The notes under the pieces are model-generated. The model had not been told where the DNA came from and searched no databases. It saw only the letters and a program-made list of their open reading frames with translations. Below, in pieces: positions 22,700-34,600 of a stretch of DNA of 64,000 nt (position 1 is its first letter; each line of letters begins with the position of its first letter). Made by a program: the position numbers and the translations under genes. The stretch comes from Blasia pusilla (Eukaryota; Marchantiophyta; Marchantiopsida; Blasiales): the NCBI GenBank assembly GCA_050084515.1, contig CM114272.1:1178001-1242000 (forward strand), written 5' to 3'.

Positions 22700-23200
22700 A
22701 GACCCTCCTGGTCGAGCCCCGTAAATAAATCTCACAAGAACGTGGCTCATACGTCCATCCCCGGACTGCCAACCAGGTCTATAAGATGTTGTCTCAGTCC
22801 AGTAGTCCATCTGAAAACCCATCGGGTACAATAGTGCTCCTCCAACTAGTACATCATACGACTCGACTGATGTGACCACTGCAGGTACTCCCAACCAAGA
22901 GCTATCAGTCGCATGATCTGGTCTCAACTGTACAGACAACTTCTCCCGTGTCATGAATTGAGACCTATCATTGGCTCCTCCAAGTGATGTTTGAATCTGG
23001 AATGGGCAAGGCTCAAGCTCTGACCTCCGAATACCCAAACCAATACATGCCGCCTTTCCCAACATCAAAGGTTGGGCATCAGAGTCTAAAAATACTATTT
23101 CTGGTCTATACATCTGTCCTGTAGGACTCACCAATCGGAATATCCCACTCCGGTTGTCCAACATACATACACCAGGTGTAAGCCTCTCACGATCAATGGC
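22700..23200 (-). pseudogene. Retropepsin-like protease segment of copy 1
   Basis: Contains PEIVFLDSDAQPLMLGKA with the active-site triad at 23086-23078. Aspartic proteases of this class need D-S/T-G; here the third position is Asp, explained by a single G-to-A change. Downstream residues (GLGI...CPFQIQTSLGG) fit the retropepsin-like fold. The protein then continues in frame into the methyltransferase. This copy's protease is presumably inactive. Confidence 0.7.
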
Positions 23201-23704
23201 TGGCCGGGCTGGTAATGCATCCATCGCCGCTGCTGCCTGCCAAGTAGCACTGGTACTCAATGCTACACCTGACATAGAGGGTCGCTCCACCTCAACACCC
23301 TCATCCACCTCAGCACATGTAGCAGTAACACCCCCACGTTCACACAACGTGGCTACGAGCTGAAATATAGGAGCTAAGTCAAATCCTAAAGCCATCAGCT
23401 CCATGGCCGAAAACAATGGGGATCCCAACACTGAAGTTGCCATCCGCCATCTTGCACCGATCTTTGCATTCGTGTCTACTACACGCGATGTAGATGCCTC
23501 GGTCCCCACTATCGGCTCAATAGGGCTGCGAGGAACCATGGATGGAGTCCTAAGCACCTCAGACAACAAGAATGACTGGGAAGCCTAGCTCGCCTCCCGG
23601 CCCTCATCCCTCTCGGGTCCAACTCCACAAGAGCACCACGTGGCTCGACGCTCAGAATCGCGGTGATGCCACAACCTATCTTTGCACCCGCCATATAAGA
23701 GAGA

Positions 23705-24949
23705 TCATCCCCTCCATAAGAGGAGGAAGCCCTCGCTCCCGAACTTTGCTCTATCTTTGGATATCAGCCATTGTAGCCAACGCGCTCCAATCTGCTCAAT
23801 CCTGGCAGCCATAGCGGACTCTGTCGTAGTGGTAGGGGTAGCCACCATAGGCTCTCCAACCACTGGTCCACCTCTACCACCCCTACCACCTCTACCACCT
23901 CGGCCTCTCAGAGCTACTCCACCATAGCCGCAGCCTGATCTCAACTCTGGACGAAGATCAAAGCAACGCTCTTGAGGATGACCTGGTCTCCCGCAATGAT
24001 CACACTAAGTTAGGGCCGACTGAGGCCCATCCTCCAAAGTCCGTCTCCCATCCTCTTGGGGACAAAACCTCCTAACATGATCACCTCCACATGTCCAACA
24101 TGACTGTCCTTGCTGCGGGGCAGCAAATGAAGGCAATGGTCTCTGCGCAAGTGTCCCTCTAGGACCTGACTGAGGTCGTGTGTACCCCCTACGACTCCCA
24201 CTACTACTATCACCACCACTACTACAAGACTGTGAGGTGGACTGCTGAATACGAGAAGTAGTAGTTGTATCCCTATTGAATGCGGATGTCACCACTCTCT
24301 CCTTCACCATGTTAAGCTCAATCTTCTCAGATAGAGCAAACACATGGGTCAATGTGGGTGAATCATCACTCATAAGAGTAGCATCACGTACCCTACGGCA
24401 CAACTCTCTGTCCAAGATCCCATACCAAAACTGGACTGCCTGAGCCTCAGTCACACCCTCGGTAACTGAAATCAAGTGTCGCATACGAGTGTATGCCTCA
24501 CGAAGACTCTCACCAATCTTTCGCTCAAATTCCTGAAGACTCCTCAACTTCTCTGTCTTCACTCCCTGAAAGTTCTTCTTCAACCTCTTGAAGAACTCTG
24601 CAATCGGGCTGAACGATGGTGGGGCACTAGTACCTCCACTAGTACCCCCACTCCGGCTCGGACTCGTACCACTCAACGTCAGGCTGGCTGGCATAGTATG
24701 AGCACTACTACCAATACCACCATGGGTGATAGACACATAGCCTGGAGACCAATATTGTCTCCACGCCTCAATCTCAGCTACATGGTCCTTCCTAAACTCA
24801 TGGTAATCATCCATGGGTGGTCCCTCCAAATGCTGAAACAACCCCTTCCAAGCCAAGAAGGATGTAAACAACGTGGCGTTCCGCAACATCTGCATATTAC
24901 ACCACGTATCAAACTCCTGCATGAAGTCCTCCAACTCAATGGTGCCCAC
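23705..24949 (-). pseudogene. gag of copy 1, two zinc knuckles and RGG tail
   Basis: The capsid-like N-terminal part contains FQGVKTEKLRSLQEFERK and VQFWYGILDRELCRRV, typical of plant gypsy gag. A first knuckle CWTCGGDHVRRFC has CX2CX3HX4C spacing. After an in-frame TAG (24007-24005) a second, canonical knuckle reads CDHCGRPGHPQERC, followed by an RGG repeat. ORF callers end gag at the TAG, but homology continues in frame beyond it. A matching gag fragment is at 30955-31197. Confidence 0.8.
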
Positions 24950-26680
24950 TGCACCCGAGTATCATCGTGGGCCCTTCATGGCCCCATATATCCCGTCCAT
25001 GTCCCAAATCAATGGAGCTGCAACACTCGATAACAACGTAGAAGACTCGGTGTTTGGAACATCCTCGTCCTCCTCTTCATCAACCGTCGGAAGTGGAAAA
25101 GGTAGCCAATACCTCAATCCACTCTGTGTAAAACCACCACTGTCCGCACCACGGTCCCCAACCAGATCACCAGACAGCTCCGTGATGACCAACGCCGATG
25201 CCGCACCACCACCAAATTACCACCACTAAGTAACCAAGTGACGTCGATGTCGCTGTACTATTCTAGCTCTACTACCTATGGGTGTAGGCAACCTAACCTA
25301 TCATCACCACAAGAAACCTCACACGGTCTACTGGTCATCACTCCAGCCTCACTACCGGTAGCACACAGGAGTAACACTACTCTGGAAATCAGCGTCAACC
25401 CTAACAATGGGCGCGCAAGCAAGAAGCAACGATGGAGGGGATCCAAACAGAGGAAGTCCAACAAAAACCCTCCAATCACAAAGGAAAATCAAGGTAACAC
25501 AATCCACCAAACGTGGCGCCCCCTAAATCCACACAACCCACCACACAATTCTAACGCAATAGCTACTCCGCCGCTGGTCGATGATGTGCTAGTCGCACTC
25601 GCAGCACCTAAAAATATCACCTGCATGGAGAGGCTATACCGTACTATATGCTAGAGGTCCATCAACCAAAAACCCGAGATGCATAAAGCGCCTAACACAT
25701 CTCCGAACAACACCAAATGAACTACACTAGTGTGTACACTTGCATAGTTAAGAACTCAGTAGTTAAGCGTCTTCCAGGCAGAATAGCCCAAAGATGGATG
25801 ACCAGTTATGCAACACTCAACTCACAAATCCTGCAAAAACTGCCTCACGCCCAAGCAAGCAAGCTTGCTTGCTTGCTCCTTACTCCGCCTCTCACGCCCA
25901 CTCGCCCCGAGCTACCACGAGTTGCCTCGAAGCCTCTATCGCCCCGTTGACCATGCTTCGCTATGGAGAGAGGCCCAACCAGGGCGCCCCCAATGGGATA
26001 GGCATCTCCAACAATGGATGAATCACCAGCCAACCAGCCCCTCCGATCTGCTGTCCACTATAGCCAAGACCTTGAGCTAGTCCGCAAAATTTTGATCAGC
26101 AATTACTCCACAAATCCTCAACCAAAATTGAATCTGTTTCAACCAGATTTCAATTGGCTACCATAGCTATCTCTCCACAAAAAATCAGCTACAACCGAGC
26201 TCTGTACTCCGAGCTAAAAATCAGACAAACTTGATGTCCATACACCTCCAAAATCGCAAATCCGACATCACTTCCGCCCAGATTCATGCACATAGAAATC
26301 TGCAACGCTCTACACACTCAAGCACATAGCTTCACATGAGATCACAATACAAGTAGCAATAGAAACCTCTCACCTAATCTGGATGAACTTCAACAGAGCT
26401 TCTGCACTCCAAGCTCTCCACATCAGAAAACCGTCGAACACGAAACAGAATCTTCAATCCTTGATAACTTCCAACTCCCTTGACAAAATCCAGAGATCTA
26501 AAGCGCATTGGAAAGCTCTCAGCAAGGCGCTTCTTTCTCAATCAACCATGCACCAGATTCCCACCTCCAACATAGGCCACAAGCCACGAACATCCACGGC
26601 TGAGTACACAATCAACCCTAACCAGATCCTACTGATCCACGATCGAAGCTACCATCGATCTACTCTAGTTCTTTGAGTGA
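24950..26680 (-). other. Probable leader of copy 1, no intact gene
   Basis: Upstream of gag in the element's orientation. Short frames lack recognisable domains. It contains a perfect 24-bp palindrome centred on AAGCTT at about 25853-25876. A repeat block begins at 26682. No tRNA-complementary primer-binding site of the usual initiator-Met type was recognised. Confidence 0.4.
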
Positions 26681-26681
26681 A

Positions 26682-26930
26682 ATCCGTGAAAGACCTACTA
26701 TCATAAAACACGTATAGAATCATATAAAATTGAGCCAAACCCACTCCACGATGGGAGAATCCAGGTCGAAGCTTGCGGGAACCACCATAGCCAAGAGCTC
26801 TACTCACTACCAAGGCTAACTCCCAACGCAACAAGCTCAACTCAAAGAACTAGCCATACTTTGAGTGCACTCCACACTATATCCTCTAACCTAAAAGCGG
26901 GACCTCCTGGAAAAGTCACCCTCAACTGAG
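26682..26930 (-). repeat. LTR-like repeat block, copy A
   Basis: Nearly identical over more than 230 bp to 63769-64000, in the same orientation. Shared landmarks are CTTTCACRGATTT-type ends, CTCCCATCGTGGAGTGGGTTTGG and GTTGCGTTGGGAGTTAGCC on the minus strand. The sequence style resembles the end of a Copia-type LTR or a retroelement leader. Both copies encode the same chance 63-72 aa frame. Its role relative to copy 1 is unresolved. Confidence 0.6.
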
Positions 26931-26959
26931 TAACCCTCAACCCTATGAATGACACCGCA

Positions 26960-27310
26960 TCTCTACCTAGACACTACGGCCCTACATAAGGTATGGCCTC
27001 TACTAGCACACTTTACTCTACGACATAATCCGTATGGTCATGACATCTTCCCCAAGCCTCAACCAATCTCCCCAAGTTGGTTGCCTAGACCAAAGCACGT
27101 CGGTTAATCCCTCAAGGTGCATCCCTAACGATGCCTTAGCTCAAACCTAAAATACATCCAAACACACTTTATGGTTAGTAAACGTTCCTTGTTCAAGGAC
27201 TTGACCGGGTAGGGAGAGAAAGTGTCTCCCACTATACATACTTCTGAGTTATCCATGGAAACCCCACCTTTCCCATTATCCCCTTCGGGCCTTTAATTTT
27301 GGCCCTCAAC
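26960..27310 (-). repeat. Chromovirus LTR-end/leader fragment, inverted
   Basis: The reverse complement matches plus-strand 29220-29480, with landmarks AATGGGAAAGGTRGGGTT, GTTTGAGCTAAGG and TTGGGGAGATTGGTTGAGGCT. It abuts a plus-strand integrase fragment at about 27340, so this is a rearranged nest. Confidence 0.55.
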
Positions 27311-27334
27311 TCAAGTGTGGTTTATAACTCAATC

Positions 27335-28157
27335 AAAGTCAAGAAATGGCACAACTTTCATCCTCAAATGGATGGATAGACAGAGCGAGTGAATTTGATT
27401 GTGAATCAAGACCTAAGGAACTATGTGAATACAAACCAATGAGATTGGGAAAAGTGGCTAAGCATGGTTGAGTATAGCTACAACTCAACGAAGCATTCTG
27501 CAACCAGTGAATCTCCTTTTTCTTTTGGCTTATGGACTTGAGCCAAAAGAGCCTCTTAACTATCAACTTTCAGAGGGTTCTACATCATTGCAAACACAAC
27601 AAGAAACAACATAAGTTTTGTTATCGAAAATGCAAGAACATCAAAAACGAGAAAAAAAGAGTCTTATGACAAAGTGAAGCAAAAGTAACAAAAGTCGGAA
27701 CCAAGCTAGTGAGATTGCATGTGGGATGGCAAGTATGGTTGAGGATGAAGAACCTCTCTCTTCCAAAAGAGTTGTCTTTAAAGTTTTCTGCTAACTATGT
27801 GAGACTGTCTATAATCAAGGTCAACCCATTTGAGGATGTTTACACATTGGAGCTACTAGAGGTGCTTAAGATCCATTTGACCTTCCTGTGTCATTGTTGA
27901 AGAAGTTCTTCAAAGATAATGTGCCTCATAAGCAAAGGGAATTTTTGAGAACCCAACCAATGACTGTCCAAGATGAACTTGAGTTTGAGGTGGAAACCAT
28001 CTTGCATTTGAGACATAAGGCCAATAAGTACACGTACTTAGTCAAGTGGAAGGTCTTACATATGAAGGAGGCAACGTGGATTACAAAGTCTGATCTAGAA
28101 CCTACTCAAGAGGTGTTAAAGGAATTCAAACATATGCAAAGAACGCGCATGCGTTAG
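27335..28157 (+). pseudogene. Chromovirus integrase end with chromodomain
   Basis: From about 27350 the plus strand reads FHPQMDG, a TAG, then TERVNLIVNQDLRNYV, the integrase core around the catalytic Glu. This is followed by EYSYNSTKHSATSESPF and NLSLPKELSLKFSA. The segment 27888-28157 is an open chromodomain (YTYLVKWKVLHMKEATWI) ending at a TAG. Several stops and shifts make it a pseudogene. The LTR starts 14 bp after the stop. Confidence 0.8.
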
Positions 28158-28171
28158 AACATGTAGATAAG

Positions 28172-29158
28172 TTTCGCGACCCTCATAGCCAAACGAGCGC
28201 CAATGCGGAACATCATAACTCTAGTAGGCTCATACTAGGATGGAAGCACATCGAATGAGTCTCTCGAATGAGACATGTGGTATAAGACGTGAGCAAGGTT
28301 AGGTGTTTCATGTGATGAAGGTTGTGACCCAATTTACTAGGACCAAATGGGAAGCAAGACTTGAGAGGAGGTCAAGTCCCAAGAGAGTTGGTTGCCAAGA
28401 GGATTTGGAACTAACTAGCGTTTGAGGGTTTTGGTGGTGCTTATGGTCATAAAAACCTATACCCGATAGGCATTTGGGACAAATAAGGTGGCGTTGTAAA
28501 GCTTACGCAAAGAAAATTCCAACGGACAAAAGATCCAGACAGACACATGAAGAAAGATTGATAAATTTCCTCTCAACTATCAAACTAGTAGTTGGGTTGA
28601 GGGTCAAAATGAGCACCCTAAGAGGAATTTCCCAAAGATGGTGAGGGGGTGGAGATCTCTGGAACTATATATAAAGGGGAGGCCCATGAGGGTCTCCAAG
28701 GGGTGTTTAGGACCCAAACTCTACTTTGGGGTGCCACGGGGCGAACCAAGGGCACGAAATGGGTTGGGAGATTGGCTTTGGGGTATGGGCACCAAGCCAA
28801 GTCCTAAGGGACAAATTTTAGATGTCACACATGGATCTGAATCTGTGACTCAATTTTTGGGTCCTAGTTAGAGACTCATTCAAGATTCATTGGATATTTG
28901 AAACCCGAGGCGCGCGAGATTCGTTTCAAGTGTCTGGACTACCTAGAAAGTCTATCCCAAGTATAGGAAGACTTGCCTGTGTTGGAAGTGAGGAGTTAGG
29001 AATTGTTGAGCTTATTGGATAGCCCGAGTTGAGAACTCGAAAAATGTGGGGATGATTGATCCAAGAAGTGGCTAACATGAGTGTGTTTGGATGCAGATTA
29101 GTAAGGAGAGCTTGATCCACTGAACGTACGCATCTGCAATATTAGATACTGATGTTCA
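28172..29158 (+). repeat. About 987-bp LTR of the chromovirus, plus orientation
   Basis: Begins TTTCGCGACCCTCAT just after the chromodomain stop and ends TGATGTTCA. Its whole length aligns with the reverse complement of 29721-30703, defining both ends. A TATA-like TATATATAAA lies at 28666-28675 near the middle, as expected for U3. It is probably the 3' LTR of the integrase/chromodomain remnant. Confidence 0.8.
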
Positions 29159-29219
29159 TTTTTCAAGAGGAGTAGGCTCATGAAAATAATAGGGACATAA
29201 CTAGTGACCATTGGAAGTT

Positions 29220-29700
29220 TGGGCCAAAGAGCCGTTGTAACTATAATGTGCTAGTAAGTGGACAATGGGAAAGGTAGGGTTCCCTTGGGGAACCTCAAAA
29301 GTACCTATTAGGGCACCATATCCCTCTCTACGTGCTCTGGTCCATGAACAAGGGGTTAACCGTGATGCATGTTTGGCTGTCCTTCAAGTTTGAGCTAAGG
29401 AACCATTCGGGACGCACCTTGAGGAAATAGTTGAAACACTTAGGTTTAGATGAGCGACTTTGGGAGATTGGTTGAGGCTAGGGAAAGAGGCTTCCTAGAG
29501 AGATGGTGTGCATCTTGGGAGACTTGGAATTGATTAGCACTTGGCGGCTTCTCAACTACCTACAAAATGCGCAATCGATTGGGTCTTTGAGATTCACTTT
29601 CACTTACAAATCTCAAGGTTGGGAGTGCTTTAAGGTGAGGCAAGGAGGAGTAGATGTTGAACTCTAAGATGCCATAGCATGGAAATGATGACAATGGAAT
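29220..29700 (+). repeat. Second chromovirus leader and gag-start fragment
   Basis: Matches the reverse complement of 26960-27310 in its first half and of 17470-17780 in its second half (CAACTACCTACAAAATG, GCAATCGATTG). It is therefore a leader-plus-gag-start segment lying between the two inverted LTRs. No intact frame remains. Confidence 0.55.
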
Positions 29701-29720
29701 TGTCGTGCCCCTACTCTCGT

Positions 29721-30703
29721 TGAACGTCAATCTTTAGTGTTGCGGAAGCGTGCGTTCAATAGGTCACGAACTCATCGCCAATCTGCACCCAAACACGCAC
29801 TCTCGTTAGTCGGGTCTGGGCCAACCGGCGTTCCAACCCACCGAGTCCTCGACTCGGCGTCTCATCAAGCTCAACCTTCCTTAGTTCCTAGCTTCCAAAA
29901 CATGGCAAGTCCTTCAAGACTTGGAACAGACTTCCTGGTTAGTCAAGGGATTTGAAACGGCACTTGCACGCCTAGCGATCCCAACTGTTCAACGGTCCTC
30001 GTGTGAGTTCCTAACTGAGACCCAAGTAATTGAGTCGCGGCGTGAAATCCAAGAGGGATGTCTAAAATCGCCTCAATGGACTTGGTGCAGGTTTTCCAAC
30101 CCAACGCCCAAACTCGCTTTCCGTTCCATGCCCTTGAGCCGCCCCGCGGCGCCCAAAGTGGGGTTTGGGTTCCAAGCACTCTCGGAGACCTTCCCCCTTA
30201 CTAGTACTTCTGGGGTTGTCCAATAACCCCTCCCCTTTGGGAAAAGAGGGTCGGGCCCTTCATTGTGGCCCTCAACCCGACTCCACTCACAGTCGTTTTC
30301 GGGTTGTATCTCGGCCGTTGCTTATACGTTTGCAGCGATCTTTGGTGCGTTTGGACCGACTCTCCATAAGCTTTCCAACGCACCCTTATTTGCTCCAAAC
30401 GCATCTTGGAGCTAAAAGTTATGGCCATAAATACAGTCGGAAACTCTCAAATGCTAGTGGCATTCCTAATCCGGATCTCCCTTTTGGCAACCCACTTCCT
30501 AGACTCGACTTCTTTCAAGTCTCATTCCGCATTTGGTCCAGGTTTCTCAGTCGCGACCATAACACCTAAAACACAACTCCTCGTTCGCGTCTCGTATCTT
30601 GTCTCCTCTTTGAGACAACTCCAACGCGCAAACCATCTTAGCGTGAGCCCGCTAATGTTCCGATGTTCCGCTTGGCACTTGTTTGGTCATGAGGGTCGCG
30701 ACA
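29721..30703 (-). repeat. About 983-bp LTR, minus orientation
   Basis: On the minus strand it starts TGTCGCGACCCTCAT (from 30703) and ends TTGACGTTCA (29721), with proper TG...CA termini. It aligns end to end with 28172-29158 in opposite orientation. No coding sequence of the same element adjoins it and no target duplication was seen, so it may be a solo LTR. Confidence 0.8.
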
Positions 30704-30954
30704 CTGAATACTCCACAACTTTGATGTGGTATTATGCGTCCACTATCCTACATACCGCACTACATACCAAAAAAATCAACCTTGGTTGGTTTTGACATGC
30801 ATGTGACGGTATGGGTCTTGGTTACAAAAGCTTATGGTAACCATACTAGATGTCTTACTCTTCTCTTGAGATGCACGTTGGTGCACCTATGGTATAGTCA
30901 CCCATCAAAAAACCTCCCTTGAATAGCTCAAGGCTGCCATAGTAGTACTCTCTT

Positions 30955-31145
30955 CTACCACGTTATGCTCAATGCATTCAACCAACTCAAATACCTTCTC
31001 AATGCAAGCAAGGTTTGATATAAGAATGTCACATCTCTCATCCGTCTACGCAATCCAAGATCCAACAGTCCATACCATGCTTGAATGGCATGGGAGCTTG
31101 TCACTCCTTGAGAAATGGAGGCCACCACCTCTTGGTTGGGCATAT
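30955..31145 (-). pseudogene. gag fragment of the copy 1 family
   Basis: The minus strand reads GVTSSHAIQAWYGLLDLGLRRRMRDVT, aligning with GVTEAQAVQFWYGILDRELCRRVRDAT of copy 1 gag (written here as separate short blocks of one conserved patch). Confidence 0.65.
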
Positions 31146-31163
31146 AGGACCTCCCAAGAATTG

Positions 31164-31606
31164 TAAGCATAATACATACAAGGTTGCACACGGACAAAGT
31201 CTATATCCACAGACATGTCCATGTCCGTCCCCAAGACAAACATGTTTGTGAAGGCATGGGTATCCCTGGCCCACACCTGACCCGGCCAGCCCGCCTTGCT
31301 TGCAACATACACCCGAGCTCGGCCAGCCCGCATCTAATCTAAGAACTTGTCGCCCGTTTTGTAGCCCTTATTGTCCCATGATAGACCCGCGTAAGGCAGG
31401 CTACGGCCAACCCTCCGCACGCCGATGCAGGTTACGTGCGGGTCGATTCCTGCCCGCATCCCTAAATCTAAGCCCGCACCCATTCCTACGTCCTGAGCCT
31501 GTGCATGCCAATGGAATACCAAAAAAACCTGGGCAGGGGACCTGTTGGGCATGTCCTTCCCATGGACGAACATGTCCATTTCTGGGTAACCTTGTACATA
31601 CATGTA
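31164..31606. mobile_element. Possible small inverted-repeat element
   Basis: Begins ACATACAAGGTTGC and ends GGTAACCTTGTACATACATG, imperfect terminal inverted repeats about 440 bp apart. It contains several GGACATGTCC-like blocks similar to those near 16.25-16.30 kb. It lies next to the gag fragment. Suggestive only. Confidence 0.35.
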
Positions 31607-34600
31607 TCTTACAAATATAGTTAAGTTAGGGTTAGATTTAATACACTATAAATTTCTCAAAATTAGGACATTTTCCAATGAATTAATCATGACATTGGAG
31701 TAGTATGTCATATATCATATGTATTAATTATTATAGGCCTTGTAGCTCAAAGCGTGAATATCCCATCAATCTTTTGATATGTAACTCTTCGATCAAATGT
31801 ACAAAATACCTGTGATAATAATGCCAGTTCCTCAAGTACTAACTCCATAAAGGTAGCACCATGCCTCATCATCTTGGGACCTTGAATCAAAGATCCCAAG
31901 ATCTGCAAATCTTGAACTTTGGTTTTGCTACCATTCTACCCTTAACTTTGGTTTTACTTGCAATAGCAAAACCAAAGTGAAGTATAGAAATTGAAGAAGA
32001 TATATAACCATGTAGTGGAATAAGGAATCTTAGATTCAACTTATGCAAGTAACGCACTTGGAGTGATTGGTGCCAAAATCAAGTGACCCCTCCTTACCAC
32101 AATCCATGGTGAGATGTTATAGTTCACAAACATCCTTAGCCAAATTGAGTAAGTTATCTATGTAATTTCATGTGTCGCTCGTCCAAATAAGACATAGTGG
32201 GGTTCTTCTCTCTCCAAGCTTAAAACCTACTCTCCGTGTGTGGATGGGCCGGTGAATCCAGGCCCAATTGCATAAATCCATTTGATTACTAATGGATGGC
32301 GTGCCAGACCATAGCCTTCGAGAGGAAGTGTACATTGTTTCCTTGACTATGAAACTTGATTTTGGATCTCCATCACTCGCATCAAAATAATTTCAAATTA
32401 TCTCATCCATGCCATCATCATCATCATTTGATAGATTAGGCTCAAAAGTAGAATCTTGTGATATGGAGTCTTCATCGTCCTCTTAAAAGTCACCATCATG
32501 TGCACGGTTGACTCTGTCTCTAACATCAGGGTGGACATAATGATGGGAACCTAAGACATCACCGTGTTATCCTTCATTTTCGCCCAAGAATGAGTCAACA
32601 CCCTCATGTATGAAATGTCACTCAATCTCCCGATATCTACGTGATAGAGGAAGACTCTATAATTTATTGCATGTTGAATATCTTCATGAGTGAACCAAGT
32701 TTTTGCCATTTTGGTTATAGTTTACCATAAAATTTTGTACACCATGAGAAACCAAGCGTGGAGAGTTCATAAACCAAAACAAACTCACTTAACAACTTGA
32801 TAATAATGGAAGGGGAGATGGAATTATAGGTGTGCTTTGAAGATATGTGTATTTCTATGTTGAATATCCCAAAAAAATACCAATAAAAATAGATCAAGTA
32901 TATTCTCCATTTGCCATACATCCTTTACATGATATTTATACAATTGTTGATCACTCTTAGCTTATAAATATCTCCTTGCCTATATCTATTGTTCAAGATG
33001 TAAGTGTTGAGATATTGAAATCCTCATACTAGCACTAATGGAACCACTTATGTTGACCTTCTACATGCTTACACTAGGTGTAACCATCTTGGCACGCACC
33101 AAAAGATTAGATATAACCAACAAGGTTTGACATTGTACATGGTCACCATGCAGATATATACGTTGAAAAATGTTTGTCACTCTCAAGGTATGGAAAGATA
33201 AAAGGCACTCCGAGAAGGAAGGATCCCTCTTCACCATCTCCCACCATCTAGAATGTGAACACAATGCACCAATACAGGGGAACCAATTGGGATATTCATC
33301 CACAGCAAAACTTTCATCCACAATTATCCTATCAAGCGTGAAGACTTCGAGTCTCATCTAAAGGCCCAACGTAGACTGCTTAATTACTCTATATTGCCTA
33401 CCCCATGCCATACATTTCTCCCACCATTAGTACTGGAATCCCAACAAGAATAATCCATAGGCATCCCCACGGAGTTGCCTCACACACTATTGACACGTTG
33501 ACTACTAGGTTGATATATGGGCCCAAATCTACGAGGAATTTAATTGGCATCCCCACGTGTCCAAACCCAAGGGCACATCTCATGGATTTTTTATCATGTG
33601 ACATATGGGATCATAAAAGACAAACCCATACTCACACTACCTTGCGACTCCTATGTTGAATGTGGAGGCAATTGCAATAACGATGCCATGGACTCTAGAT
33701 TGTCTTCACCATCTCTTCGACAAGGCCCTATATTTTCCTTTTTCATCCTCGATGATTCTAACCATACCATCTATAACAAAGGTTATATTTCCAATACAAT
33801 CTATTGCAAATGTGGATATATAGGATCATGTGGATGAGTATCTACCTACATGCATTGATATATTAAGCTTGTTGATAAATATGACACCATCCAAAAAAGG
33901 AAAAAGTATGTGGTAATTTGGAGAAGATAATGCTTTCCTACATGGGACACAGTATGCATCCACAAGTGACTCCGCCACAATCATCCATAACCATCTTTTA
34001 AGACTAGCTAGCACCTCATGCATGAACATAAGGAAATGTGTCTAGAGACGTTTTGAAGGTAGTCATCAATCTGTAAACTCATACTATCTCCAATGCAAGA
34101 GGGGAAGGGGAAGGTCCTTGGACAAAAAAATATTTTTAATGCGCCTCTTCTCGGACATGTTCCTAAGTGATAAGACATAGGTTGTCTTGACTACTCTCAA
34201 GGGGTCTCCATAGCGTATTTGACCTCCTCTTTGCATATGACATGACCACTATAGAGTTCACAAAAAAAAGAAGATAAGGGGCAAGATTAAAAGGATAGCT
34301 AACGCAATTCCTCACAAAAAGATCAAAACTAAAAAACTAAAATTTGGATTTAAAATCCCCAAAGATTTGAGTCCCAGATTCTTTTTATCCCTACACTCAC
34401 ACCATACTTGTAAAAAACTTTTAACAAACTTGCAACACACTTTCAAAGTACTCATAAGAATTTTTGTGTGTATCATGTCTTTTGTAGTGGAATGGAGAGT
34501 TTCCATGTGACACTTTTTGGGGGAGACCAATAGGTCAGATGTATGCTACCCCATAGTAAAATAACCAACAAGTGTTGGTTTCTCCTTGGTTTGGGCCCAT

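Larger units (their letters stand above)
17774..24949 (-). mobile_element. Ty3/gypsy element copy 1 with DNA methyltransferase and PHD domains
   Basis: Domain order on the minus strand is gag, protease, cytosine methyltransferase, RT, RNase H, integrase, PHD, purine tract, short LTR. The gag, protease, first methyltransferase part, RT, RNase H, integrase and PHD segments are all in the same reading frame, so the ancestral product was one polyprotein of about 2,300 residues. The frame is now cut by TAG at 24005, TGA at 23705, TAG at 23585, TAG at 22247, TGA at 22085, a 4-bp GCGA duplication near 21.52 kb, and later stops such as TAG near 20112. The 5' LTR was not located with confidence. Confidence 0.85.

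Noticed and set aside
25853-25876. Perfect 24-bp palindrome around AAGCTT
   Set aside because: It arises from a short (AAGC)n/(TTGC)n simple repeat; no evidence of a regulatory or insertion role.
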